From NCBI GenBank assembly GCA_022712235.1, contig JALAGW010000146.1, positions 1-11,860 of the forward strand: a DNA stretch of 11,860 bases, read 5' to 3'. The translations under genes and the position numbers were made by a program. The notes beneath the pieces are model-generated. The model was given only the letters and a program-made list of their open reading frames with translations. It searched no databases and had not been told where the DNA came from. The stretch is from Brevundimonas sp. (GTDB lineage Bacteria > Pseudomonadota > Alphaproteobacteria > Caulobacterales > Caulobacteraceae). Shown piece after piece: positions 1 through 5,929 of this stretch (positions are counted from its first letter, which is position 1; each line of letters opens with the position of its first letter).

Positions 1-189
1 CCCGACAAGAAGACCGCGAAAACCCTCCCCCCCCCCCGCCTTAAGGGGGGCGGGGGACCGCCGCCGGCGGTGGCGGGGGCGGCTTCAGGCGGTATCGCTT
101 GGGGCTTGCCCCCTCCACCACATTGTGGTCCCCCTCCCCCGCTGAAGCAGGGGAGGATTACGGCGTCGCGGCGCGGGGCCGTTTCATAA
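1..189 (+). CDS. Possible 3' tail of an upstream gene (dnaK by synteny), uncertain
   Basis: Frame 1 is open from the left edge to a TAA at 187-189. It begins PDKKTAK, a lysine-rich hydrophilic stretch like many DnaK C-termini, and dnaK commonly lies just upstream of dnaJ. However, the frame then runs through an 11-C homopolymer (27-37) and several hairpins that are unlikely to be coding, so the true stop is unclear. Frame 3 has a TAA at 42-44, directly after the poly-C run. A length change in that run would move the stop. The gene identity is an inference from position, and only a few residues could be genuine protein. Confidence 0.22.
   Translation, partial: PDKKTAKTLPPPRLKGGGGPPPAVAGAASGGIAWGLPPPPHCGPPPPLKQGRITASRRGAVS
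33..56 (+). terminator. GC-rich hairpin after the upstream gene
   Basis: CCCCCGCC (33-40) pairs perfectly with GGCGGGGG (49-56) around an 8-nt loop, TTAAGGGG. No T-tract follows on the plus strand, so it is not a textbook intrinsic terminator. It may instead protect the 3' end of, or attenuate, the transcript entering from the left. A 10-bp perfect palindrome, CCGCCGGCGG (61-70), follows closely. Confidence 0.35.
101..156. repeat. Triple-hairpin, REP-like intergenic element
   Basis: Three small hairpins stand in a row. GGGG/CCCC (101-104 and 109-112) has loop CTTG. ACCAC/GTGGT (117-121 and 125-129) has loop ATT. CCTCCCC/GGGGAGG (133-139 and 150-156) has an inner GC/GC stem with loop TGAA. 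The pyrimidine-rich text CCCCCTCC...CCCCCTCCCCC linking the stems resembles, from memory, dispersed palindromic elements in Caulobacterales intergenic regions. No second copy occurs in this window, so repeat status is an inference. Confidence 0.45.
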
Positions 190-191
190 AA

Positions 192-219
192 CTTGCATCA
201 TTCGACCGGGCGCCCATGT
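192..219 (+). promoter_or_regulatory. Heat-shock sigma-32 promoter of dnaJ
   Basis: CTTGCAT (192-198) and CCCATGT (213-219) are separated by 14 nt. They match the sigma-32 (RpoH) consensus of CTTGAAA, an 11-16 nt spacer and CCCATNT; the -10 half is a full match. Transcription would start near 226, leaving a leader of roughly 85-90 nt before the dnaJ ATG at 314. That leader contains a CCCC (259-262)/GGGG (272-275) pairing. This suggests dnaJ has its own heat-inducible promoter besides any read-through from upstream. Confidence 0.6.
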
Positions 220-313
220 CAGCAGGCATGGCCGTCGGGTCATCCGCGAACGCATGATCCCCGGCTCAACAGGGGCGGCGGGCGCGACGGGAAAGTAAGA
301 GGACGAACGCCTG

Positions 314-1519
314 ATGGCGCAGCGTGACTATTACGAGATTCTGGGGGTCGAGCGGACCATCGACGCCGCCGGCCTGAAGTCGGCCTATCGCAAGCTGGCC
401 ATGATCCACCACCCGGACCGCAACGGCGGCTCGGAGGAATCCCTCGCCCAGTTCAAGGAGATCTCCGAGGCCTATACGGTGCTGTCGGACGATCAGAAGC
501 GCGCGGTCTATGACCGGTTCGGTCATGCGGGCGTGAACGGCGGCGCCGGCGGCGGCGACCCGTTCGGACGCGGCGGCGGCCAGGGCTTCCACGACATCAA
601 CGACATCTTCTCCCAGGTCTTCGGCGACGCCTTCGGAGATGCGTTCGGCGGCCGGGGCGGCGGACGCCAGCAGGGCGGCCCGCGTCGCGGCTCGGACCTG
701 CGTTACGACCTCGAGATCACCCTGGAGCAGGCCTACAAGGGCGCCGAGGTCGAGATCGCGGTGCCCACCACCATGACCTGCGAGGTCTGCGACGGCTCGG
801 GCGCCAAGGCCGGGACCAAGCCGACCATCTGCTCCACCTGCGGCGGCGCCGGACGCGTGCGCCAGGCCAACGGCTTCTTCCAGGTCGAGCGCACCTGCCC
901 CCGCTGCGGCGGCTCGGGCGAGATGATCGCCGACCCCTGCACCGCCTGTCACGGTCACGGACAGGTCCGCAAGAACCGTCAACTCAGCCTCAAGATCCCC
1001 GCCGGCGTCGACGACGGCTCGCGCATTCGCCTGTCGGGCGAAGGCGAGGCCGGTCAGCGCGGCGGCCCGCGCGGCGACCTCTATGTCTTCCTGTCGGTGC
1101 ATGATCACGAGCTGTTCGAGCGCGACAACCTGGACCTGCTGGTCACGGTGCCGGTGCCGATGACGGTGGCGGCGCTGGGGGGCGTGGTCGACGCCCCCTG
1201 CCTGGTCTCCGAGGCCTGCGACGGCAAGTGCAAGGCCACGGTCGAGGTGCCCGCCGGCGCCCAGACCGGCAAGACGGTTCGCATCAAGGGCAAGGGCATG
1301 CCCCACCTGAACGGCCGCCAGCGCGGCGACCTGGTGGTCGAGCTGTTCGTCGAGACCCCGACCGACCTGACCCCGCGTCAGAAGGAACTGATGCAGGAGC
1401 TTGCGGCCTCGTTCGGAGAGAGCCAGAATCCGCGCAACTCCAGTTTCGCCGGCAAGGCCAGGCGGTTCTGGGCCGATATTCTGGGCGGCGACGCCGACAC
1501 TCCGAAAGAGACTGCGTGA
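314..1519 (+). CDS. dnaJ: Chaperone protein DnaJ (Hsp40)
   Basis: Cytosolic co-chaperone that delivers unfolded substrates to DnaK and stimulates its ATPase. The 401 residues show the full type-I layout. The J domain spans about 5-70 with HPD at 33-35. A Gly/Phe-rich region covers about 75-125 with a duplicated FGDAF. The zinc centre has four CxxCxGxG repeats (C156/C159, C173/C176, C195/C198, C209/C212), followed by the two C-terminal substrate-binding domains. The start is supported by AGAGGA at 298-303 and by the J domain beginning at residue 5. A candidate sigma-32 promoter lies upstream. The stop overlaps the dapB start by 4 nt. An unusual feature is a Cys-rich insertion in the C-terminal half (C296, C302, C306). 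Identification is secure. Confidence 0.98.
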   Translation: MAQRDYYEILGVERTIDAAGLKSAYRKLAMIHHPDRNGGSEESLAQFKEISEAYTVLSDDQKRAVYDRFGHAGVNGGAGGGDPFGRGGGQGFHDINDIFSQVFGDAFGDAFGGRGGGRQQGGPRRGSDLRYDLEITLEQAYKGAEVEIAVPTTMTCEVCDGSGAKAGTKPTICSTCGGAGRVRQANGFFQVERTCPRCGGSGEMIADPCTACHGHGQVRKNRQLSLKIPAGVDDGSRIRLSGEGEAGQRGGPRGDLYVFLSVHDHELFERDNLDLLVTVPVPMTVAALGGVVDAPCLVSEACDGKCKATVEVPAGAQTGKTVRIKGKGMPHLNGRQRGDLVVELFVETPTDLTPRQKELMQELAASFGESQNPRNSSFAGKARRFWADILGGDADTPKETA

Positions 1520-2265
1520 GCGACATCTTCCACGCCGGCATCTCCGGCGCCCGGGGCCGCATGGGCCGCGCCGTTTCCCAGGTCCTGGACGCCCGCGAGG
1601 ACGTGGTGGTCGCCACCCGCTTCGATCGCGGCGAGACGCCCGACCTGAACCTGTGCGACGTCGTCATCGACTTCTCGACGCCCGAGGCCTCGGTCGAGCT
1701 GGCCAAGGCCTGCGCCGCGCGCGGCGGTCCTGCCCTGGTCATCGGCTCCACCGGTCTGACGCCCGAACAGGACGCCGAGATCGAGGCGGCGGCGGAGAAG
1801 ATCGCCATTGTCCGTAGCGGCAATTTCTCGCTGGGCCTCAACATCCTGATCGGTCTGGTCGAGCACGCGGCCCAACGGCTGGACGGCCGCGACTGGGACA
1901 TCGAGGTGCTGGAGACCCATCATCGGCGCAAGGTCGACGCCCCCTCGGGCACCGCCCTGATGCTGGGCGAGGCCGCCGCCAACGGCCGGGGCCGCGATCT
2001 GGATGACCTCAAGACCGCCCCCTATGACGGCATCACCGGCCCGCGCGAGCCGGGGAAGATCGGCTTCGCCTCCCTGCGCGCCGGCGGCGTCATCGGCGAG
2101 CATACGGTGCTGTTCGGCTCGGACGACGAACTGCTGACCCTGTCGCATTCGGCCATCGACCGGTCGCTGTTCGCCAAGGGCGCCGTGGCCGCCGCCGCCT
2201 GGGTGCGCAACCGCCGCCCCGGCCTCTACGACATGCAGGACGTGCTGGGCTTCCGTCAGGCCTGA
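1516..2265 (+). CDS. dapB: 4-hydroxy-tetrahydrodipicolinate reductase
   Basis: NAD(P)H-dependent reductase of the diaminopimelate/lysine pathway, which feeds lysine and the meso-DAP of peptidoglycan. I chose the GTG at 1516, which overlaps the dnaJ TGA in a GTGA junction. It places the Rossmann motif GISGARGRMGR directly at the N-terminus, and AAAGAGA (1504-1510) can serve as ribosome-binding site. Visible motifs are GSTGLT (cofactor/substrate loop), HHRRKVDAPSGTA with the catalytic His/Lys (H135-H136, K139) and GEHTVLFG in the C-terminal domain. At 249 aa it is shorter than the E. coli enzyme (273 aa), mainly through a compact segment between the first strands of the nucleotide-binding domain. 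Longer upstream frames in this phase only overlap dnaJ and are not credible. Confidence 0.96.
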   Translation: MSDIFHAGISGARGRMGRAVSQVLDAREDVVVATRFDRGETPDLNLCDVVIDFSTPEASVELAKACAARGGPALVIGSTGLTPEQDAEIEAAAEKIAIVRSGNFSLGLNILIGLVEHAAQRLDGRDWDIEVLETHHRRKVDAPSGTALMLGEAAANGRGRDLDDLKTAPYDGITGPREPGKIGFASLRAGGVIGEHTVLFGSDDELLTLSHSAIDRSLFAKGAVAAAAWVRNRRPGLYDMQDVLGFRQA

Positions 2266-2270
2266 CAAGC

Positions 2271-3182
2271 ATGACCCGAAACGGCGCCAGCTACGGCATG
2301 ACCCTGCGGGTCGCGTCGGCCTTCAGTTTCTCCCTGATGTACGCCCTGATGAAATGGGCGGCGACGCTGGAGCCGGTCTCGGCCGGCGAGATGGTCTTCT
2401 ACCGCTCGATCTTCGGCCTGCCGGTGGTGCTGATGTGGGTGCTGAGCCTCAAGGGCGGCCTGGCCTCGATCTCGACCCGGCGGCCTCTGGTTCATCTCTG
2501 GCGCTGCGCCCTGGGGGTGACGGGAATCCTGCTGATCTTCCAGGGGTTGCGGCTGCTGCCGCTCGCCGACGCCACCACCATCGGCTTCACGGCGCCGATC
2601 TTCGCCACCCTTCTGTCCATCCTCTTCCTGAAGGAGAAGGTGGGGCGCCATCGCTGGACGGCGGTGGCCCTGGGCTTCCTCGGGGTTCTGATCATGGTGC
2701 GCCCCGGCGCCGAGGGCGCGCCGCCGTTGGCCGGGCTGATGTTCGCGCTCGGCGGCGCCTTCGTGGCCGCCTCGGTCACCGTCACCCTGCGTCAGCTGGG
2801 CAAGACGGAATCGGCCACCGCCATCGTCTTCTGGTTCTTTATCGCCTGCGCCTGTGTGGGCGGCGTTCTGGCCCTGATCGACGGCCACAGCCACAGTTGG
2901 CGCGTGCTGGCCATCCTGGCGGCGGGCGGTCTGGCGGGCGGCTTGGCGCAACTGCTGATGACGACCTCCTTGCAGCACGCCCCGGTCTCGGCCCTGGCGC
3001 CGCTGGACTATCTGCAGATGGTCGGGGCGGTGGTGCTGGGCTGGCTGCTGCTGCGCGACACGCCGACGGCGGCGACCCTGGCGGGGGCCGCCCTGATCGT
3101 GGGGAGCGGCCTCTACACCGCCTGGCGCGAGCACGTGCTGAAGCGCGAGATCACCCCCCCTTCGCCGAGTTCCTCGGTCTGA
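2271..3182 (+). CDS. DMT-superfamily (EamA) transporter
   Basis: Inner-membrane transporter of the drug/metabolite type. The 303 residues form two tandem EamA repeats (about 13-142 and 155-288), giving roughly ten hydrophobic helices with short loops. The first repeat ends in the typical PLADATTIGFTAPIF helix and LKEKVG loop; the second carries the matching APVSALAPLDYLQMV segment. The substrate cannot be read from sequence; relatives export amino acids, purines, SAM or drugs. The ATG lies 5 nt after dapB with no convincing Shine-Dalgarno, so translational coupling is likely. Met10 (2298) is a possible alternative start. The hydrophilic C-terminal tail overlaps the BLUF gene on the opposite strand by 70 nt. 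Confidence 0.9.
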   Translation: MTRNGASYGMTLRVASAFSFSLMYALMKWAATLEPVSAGEMVFYRSIFGLPVVLMWVLSLKGGLASISTRRPLVHLWRCALGVTGILLIFQGLRLLPLADATTIGFTAPIFATLLSILFLKEKVGRHRWTAVALGFLGVLIMVRPGAEGAPPLAGLMFALGGAFVAASVTVTLRQLGKTESATAIVFWFFIACACVGGVLALIDGHSHSWRVLAILAAGGLAGGLAQLLMTTSLQHAPVSALAPLDYLQMVGAVVLGWLLLRDTPTAATLAGAALIVGSGLYTAWREHVLKREITPPSPSSSV

Positions 3183-3562
3183 AGCGCCTGCCGCCATAGG
3201 TCCAGACGGGAGGAGCGCTCGACGATCAGCCGATCCAGGGCGCTGGAGGCTGCGGGGTCCCTCTGTGGCGCGATCATGCCCCAGATGGGGAAGGCGCGAC
3301 GGGTGATCCGTTCGCGCGCCAGGACGACGATATCGTCGTGCCGTGCATCGAAATGCAGATGCAGCATCAGGATATCGAGGGCGGTGGGGCTGCCTTCCAG
3401 CAACTGGACGAAGACCTCGCCTCTGAGGGCCAGGGCGCCGGTGACGCCGACCTGGGCGTTGCGAAAGGCCGAGACGTGAACGATGTCGGCGACCTGCTCA
3501 CCAGCCTGCTCTGGCGCCAGTCGGGCGCGACTGCAGTAGACGAGCTGGTCCAGCTGATTCAT
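3113..3562 (-). CDS. Short BLUF-domain blue-light photoreceptor
   Basis: FAD-binding blue-light sensor made almost only of a BLUF domain (residues about 4-97 of 149), like the PixD/BlrB class, with a helical C-terminal tail. All photocycle residues are visible when aligned with PixD: Y9 (LVYCS), N35 (FRNAQVGVTG), Q53 (FVQLLEG), W94 and M96 (WGM). The DARHDD and RRAF motifs also fit. No effector domain (EAL, cyclase) is fused, so it should signal through a protein partner that cannot be identified here. It is the third gene of the coaBC-dut cluster, 47 nt after dut. No strong Shine-Dalgarno is seen. A GANTC site (3556-3560) overlaps the start. The last 22 codons and the TAG stop lie inside the convergent DMT gene. 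Confidence 0.9.
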   Translation of the reverse strand: MNQLDQLVYCSRARLAPEQAGEQVADIVHVSAFRNAQVGVTGALALRGEVFVQLLEGSPTALDILMLHLHFDARHDDIVVLARERITRRAFPIWGMIAPQRDPAASSALDRLIVERSSRLDLWRQALQTEELGEGGVISRFSTCSRQAV

Positions 3563-3609
3563 GCCGCTACGCTAGGTTGAAGAACGGCGCTCCGTAAAGT
3601 GCTGTTTGT

Positions 3610-4059
3610 TCAGCGACCCGTTGAGCCGAAGCCGCCGGCGCCGCGCGCGGTCTCGTCCAGGGCCTCGACCTCGGCCATGACGGCCTGGGCGTAGGGCGCA
3701 ATCACCATCTGGGCGATGCGTTCGCCGCGCTGGATCTCGAAGGGCGCCTGGCCGTGGTTGATCAGGATGACCCCGACCTCGCCGCGATAGTCGCTGTCGA
3801 TGGTGCCGGGCGAATTCAGGCAGGTGACGCCGTGCTTCAGGGCCAGACCCGAACGGGGGCGCACCTGGGCCTCATAGCCGGGCTCCAGCGCGATCTTCAG
3901 GCCGGTCGGGATCAGCCTGCGTTCGCCGGGCTGCAGGACGACCGGCTCGAACTCGGCCACGGCGGCGCGCAGGTCCATGCCCGCCGATCCCGTCGTCTCA
4001 TAGGCGGGCAGGGCCAGGCCCTCGGCGTGGGGCAGGCGTTCGACGCGGACGGTGGTCAT
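3610..4059 (-). CDS. dut: dUTP pyrophosphatase (dUTPase)
   Basis: Homotrimeric enzyme that hydrolyses dUTP to dUMP and PPi, keeping uracil out of DNA and feeding dTMP synthesis. All five family motifs are present in 149 residues: GSAGMDLRA (24-32), RPRSGLA (67-73), NSPGTIDSDYRGEV (82-95, catalytic D88), RGERIAQMV, and the C-terminal flexible lid GGFGSTGR (142-149). The length is typical. It starts 11 nt downstream of the coaBC stop, with GAGAG in that gap as a weak ribosome-binding site, so the two are probably cotranscribed. The same coaBC-dut pairing occurs in E. coli and other proteobacteria. Confidence 0.97.
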   Translation of the reverse strand: MTTVRVERLPHAEGLALPAYETTGSAGMDLRAAVAEFEPVVLQPGERRLIPTGLKIALEPGYEAQVRPRSGLALKHGVTCLNSPGTIDSDYRGEVGVILINHGQAPFEIQRGERIAQMVIAPYAQAVMAEVEALDETARGAGGFGSTGR

Positions 4060-4070
4060 GAAGCAGTCTC

Positions 4071-5294
4071 TCAGGCCTTGAAGTGATCGGCGATGCGGAC
4101 GGCGAGCTTCCTCGCCACCTCGGTCTTGGACTGGCGCGGCCAGGGTTCGGCGCCGTCGCGGGTGAACAGGGTTACGGCGTTGCCGTCGGAGCCGAAGACC
4201 TCGCCCGAGACATCGTTGCCGACGATCCAGTCGCAGCCCTTCCTCGACAGCTTGGCGCGGGCGTTGGCCTCCAGGTCGCTGGTCTCGGCGGCGAAGCCGA
4301 CCACCAGTTTCGGACGTTTGGGTCCGGGCGCCGAGACGCCCGCCAGAATGTCGGGGTTTTCGATCAGGGCCAGGGACGGCGGTCCGCCCGGCTTCTTCTT
4401 GATCTTGCCCGAGGCCACGCCGTCCACGCGCCAGTCGGCGACGGCGGCGCTCATCACCGCGATGTCCGCGGGCAGGCGGGCCTCGACAGCGGCTTTCATT
4501 TCGATGGCGGCCTCGACCCAGACACGGGTGACGCCGACCGGCGCGTCCAGGGCCACCGGGCCGGAGATCAGCGTTACATCCGCCCCCAGCTCGGCCAGGG
4601 CGGCGGCCACGGCGTAGCCCTGCTTGCCGCTGGAGCGGTTGGTCAGGCCGCGCACGGGGTCGATGGGCTCGAAGGTCGGCCCGGCGGTGACGACGGCGGT
4701 CTTGCCGTTCAGGGGGCGGCCGTCGGGTCCGGCCAGCAGGCGGGCGATTTCGTCGAAGATGACGGCCGGTTCGGCCATGCGGCCGGGCCCGAACTCGCCG
4801 CAGGCCATCTCGCCGTTATCAGGCCCGACCACGGCCACGCCGTGGAAGCCGTCAAAGCTCTTCAGCCGCTCGACATTGGCCTGAACCGCCGGGTGCAGCC
4901 ACATGCGCACGTTCATGGCGGGGGCCAGCAGCACCTTCTTGTCCGTGGCCAGAAGCGTGGTCGAGGCCAGGTCGTCGGCCATGCCGTTCGCGGCCTTGGC
5001 GATCAGGCCCGCCGTCGCCGGCGCCACCACCACCAGATCGGCCCAGCGCGACAGCTCGATATGGCCCATGGCCGTCTCGTCCTCGGGCATGAACAGGGCC
5101 TGGCGCACCGGATGGCCGGTCAGGGCCGCCAGCGACATGGGGGTGACGAACTCGGCCCCGGCGGGAGTCAGCAGGCTCATCACCTCGGCCCCGGCCTTCC
5201 TGAGCAGGCGCGTCAGCTCCAGCGCCTTGTAGGCGGCGATGCCGCCGCCGACGATCAGCAGGACCTTGCGGCCCGAAAGCGAGGATGCGGTCAT
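4071..5294 (-). CDS. coaBC: Bifunctional PPC synthetase/decarboxylase (CoaBC)
   Basis: Two-step coenzyme A enzyme. CoaB joins 4'-phosphopantothenate and cysteine using CTP, and the FMN-dependent CoaC half decarboxylates the product. The N-terminal CoaC domain (about 8-185) shows the flavin-binding GGGIAAYK, catalytic H78 (GHIELSRWAD), PAMN with N128, and C165 in the ACGEFGPGRMAEP substrate flap. The CoaB domain (about 195-405) shows TAGPTFEPIDPVR, TNRSSGKQG (N219), SAAVADWR and the KIKKK loop (297-301). The 407 aa length is normal. It is the first gene of the minus-strand cluster with dut and the BLUF gene. No Shine-Dalgarno is evident before the ATG. A sigma-73-like promoter lies so close that the mRNA may be nearly leaderless. 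Confidence 0.97.
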   Translation of the reverse strand: MTASSLSGRKVLLIVGGGIAAYKALELTRLLRKAGAEVMSLLTPAGAEFVTPMSLAALTGHPVRQALFMPEDETAMGHIELSRWADLVVVAPATAGLIAKAANGMADDLASTTLLATDKKVLLAPAMNVRMWLHPAVQANVERLKSFDGFHGVAVVGPDNGEMACGEFGPGRMAEPAVIFDEIARLLAGPDGRPLNGKTAVVTAGPTFEPIDPVRGLTNRSSGKQGYAVAAALAELGADVTLISGPVALDAPVGVTRVWVEAAIEMKAAVEARLPADIAVMSAAVADWRVDGVASGKIKKKPGGPPSLALIENPDILAGVSAPGPKRPKLVVGFAAETSDLEANARAKLSRKGCDWIVGNDVSGEVFGSDGNAVTLFTRDGAEPWPRQSKTEVARKLAVRIADHFKA

Positions 5295-5301
5295 GCAGGA
5301 A

Positions 5302-5330
5302 TCTCTAGCGGGGCCGCATGACGCCGTCGA
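5302..5330 (-). promoter_or_regulatory. Candidate sigma-73-type promoter of coaBC
   Basis: Read on the minus strand, TCGACGG (5330-5324) and GCTAGAGA (5309-5302) are 14 nt apart. They resemble the Caulobacter housekeeping consensus TTGaCgS-N10-14-GCtANAWC, with 6/7 and 6/8 positions matching. Transcription would begin within a few bases of the coaBC ATG (5294), which agrees with the lack of a Shine-Dalgarno. A GAATC (GANTC, CcrM-type methylation site) at 5299-5303 overlaps the -10 edge. Confidence 0.4.
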
Positions 5331-5362
5331 GACAGGGCTTCTTCAAACAGAAATGTCAGTAG

Positions 5363-5377
5363 GAACATTGCGCGAAC
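5363..5377. promoter_or_regulatory. LexA-type SOS box GAAC-N7-GAAC
   Basis: GAAC (5363-5366), seven bases, then GAAC (5374-5377). On the other strand this reads GTTC-N7-GTTC. It is an exact match to the direct-repeat operator known for alphaproteobacterial LexA. The box lies in a divergent intergenic region, 51 nt before the lipoprotein ATG (5429) and 68 nt before the coaBC ATG (5294). It overlaps a TTGCGC (5368-5373) that could be a -35 element for the lipoprotein gene. Which side it controls cannot be decided from sequence. Confidence 0.6.
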
Positions 5378-5428
5378 GTGCGCTCTGTGCATACCTGTGT
5401 TCGGCGGGTTCTTCAGGGAGGGTGACCC

Positions 5429-5929
5429 ATGCGGATTCAGATGGCGACGACGGCGCTCGCGGCGCTGGTTCTGGCGGCCTGCGACAGCGGCGGCTCGGCG
5501 GTTCAGACGCGCGAGCGGGCGACGGCCGAGCCGGTCGCCCTGATCTCGGCGGCGGCGCCGGAGAGCGAAGTGGATGCTGCGACGCCGGAGGCCAAGCCCC
5601 CGGTCACGGCCAATCGACGCGAAACCGCCGACGCCAAGGTGCAACGTCTGTTCGAGCGCAACGGCGCGGCCTTCGGGGCGAAGTCGGCGGATGAGTATCT
5701 GAGCAAGGTGCGGGCCTTCACCGAGGCGACGCCGAAGGGGACCGAGACGGTCAAGCGGCCCAATGGCGACACCCTCTATTATCAGGCCTCGACCAACACC
5801 TTCGCGGTGGTGGACCGCAATGGCGTGCCGCGCACCATGTTCAAGCCCGACGACGGCCCGACCTATTGGGCGGAGCAGAAGGAGCGAGCGCCGACCTTCG
5901 GCCAGCGCCGCTCCAGCCCGGCCGAGTAA
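5429..5929 (+). CDS. Lipoprotein with a polymorphic-toxin-like C-terminal domain
   Basis: Predicted lipoprotein of 166 aa: a short signal peptide ends in the lipobox LAAC with lipidated C18, followed by a low-complexity Ala/Pro/Glu linker (about 19-68). The conserved-looking part is 70-151. It contains FGAKSADEYL (82-91), RPNGDTLYY (110-118), the strand-like NTFAVVDRNGVPRTMF (123-138) and KPDDGPTYW (139-147). From memory, this order resembles C-terminal domains of CDI/RHS-type polymorphic toxins, thought to be barnase/EndoU-like RNases. There, the helix before FGAK usually carries histidines; here it reads LFERNG, without His, so catalysis may be lost. The start has a strong Shine-Dalgarno, AGGGAGGG (5415-5422). 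A LexA-type box lies 51 nt upstream. The TAA abuts the murI stop on the other strand. Function is unknown. Confidence 0.85.
   Translation: MRIQMATTALAALVLAACDSGGSAVQTRERATAEPVALISAAAPESEVDAATPEAKPPVTANRRETADAKVQRLFERNGAAFGAKSADEYLSKVRAFTEATPKGTETVKRPNGDTLYYQASTNTFAVVDRNGVPRTMFKPDDGPTYWAEQKERAPTFGQRRSSPAE

Noticed and set aside
1228..1515. Longer N-terminus for DapB starting inside dnaJ.
   Set aside because: The extra residues are an out-of-frame reading of dnaJ, and the Rossmann GxxGRMGR motif begins a few residues after the GTG at 1516, as in the family.
2256..3197. A 313-codon minus-strand frame opposite the DMT transporter.
   Set aside because: Arg/Gln/His-rich and hydrophilic with no motif; it is a shadow of the real membrane protein gene.
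4083..5321. A 412-codon plus-strand frame opposite coaBC.
   Set aside because: Gly/His/Gln/Arg-rich composition with no recognisable motif; coaBC on the other strand has complete family motifs.
5399..5411. A second GTTC...GTTC pair near the lipoprotein start as another LexA box.
   Set aside because: The spacer is 5 nt, not the 7 nt required by the alphaproteobacterial LexA operator.
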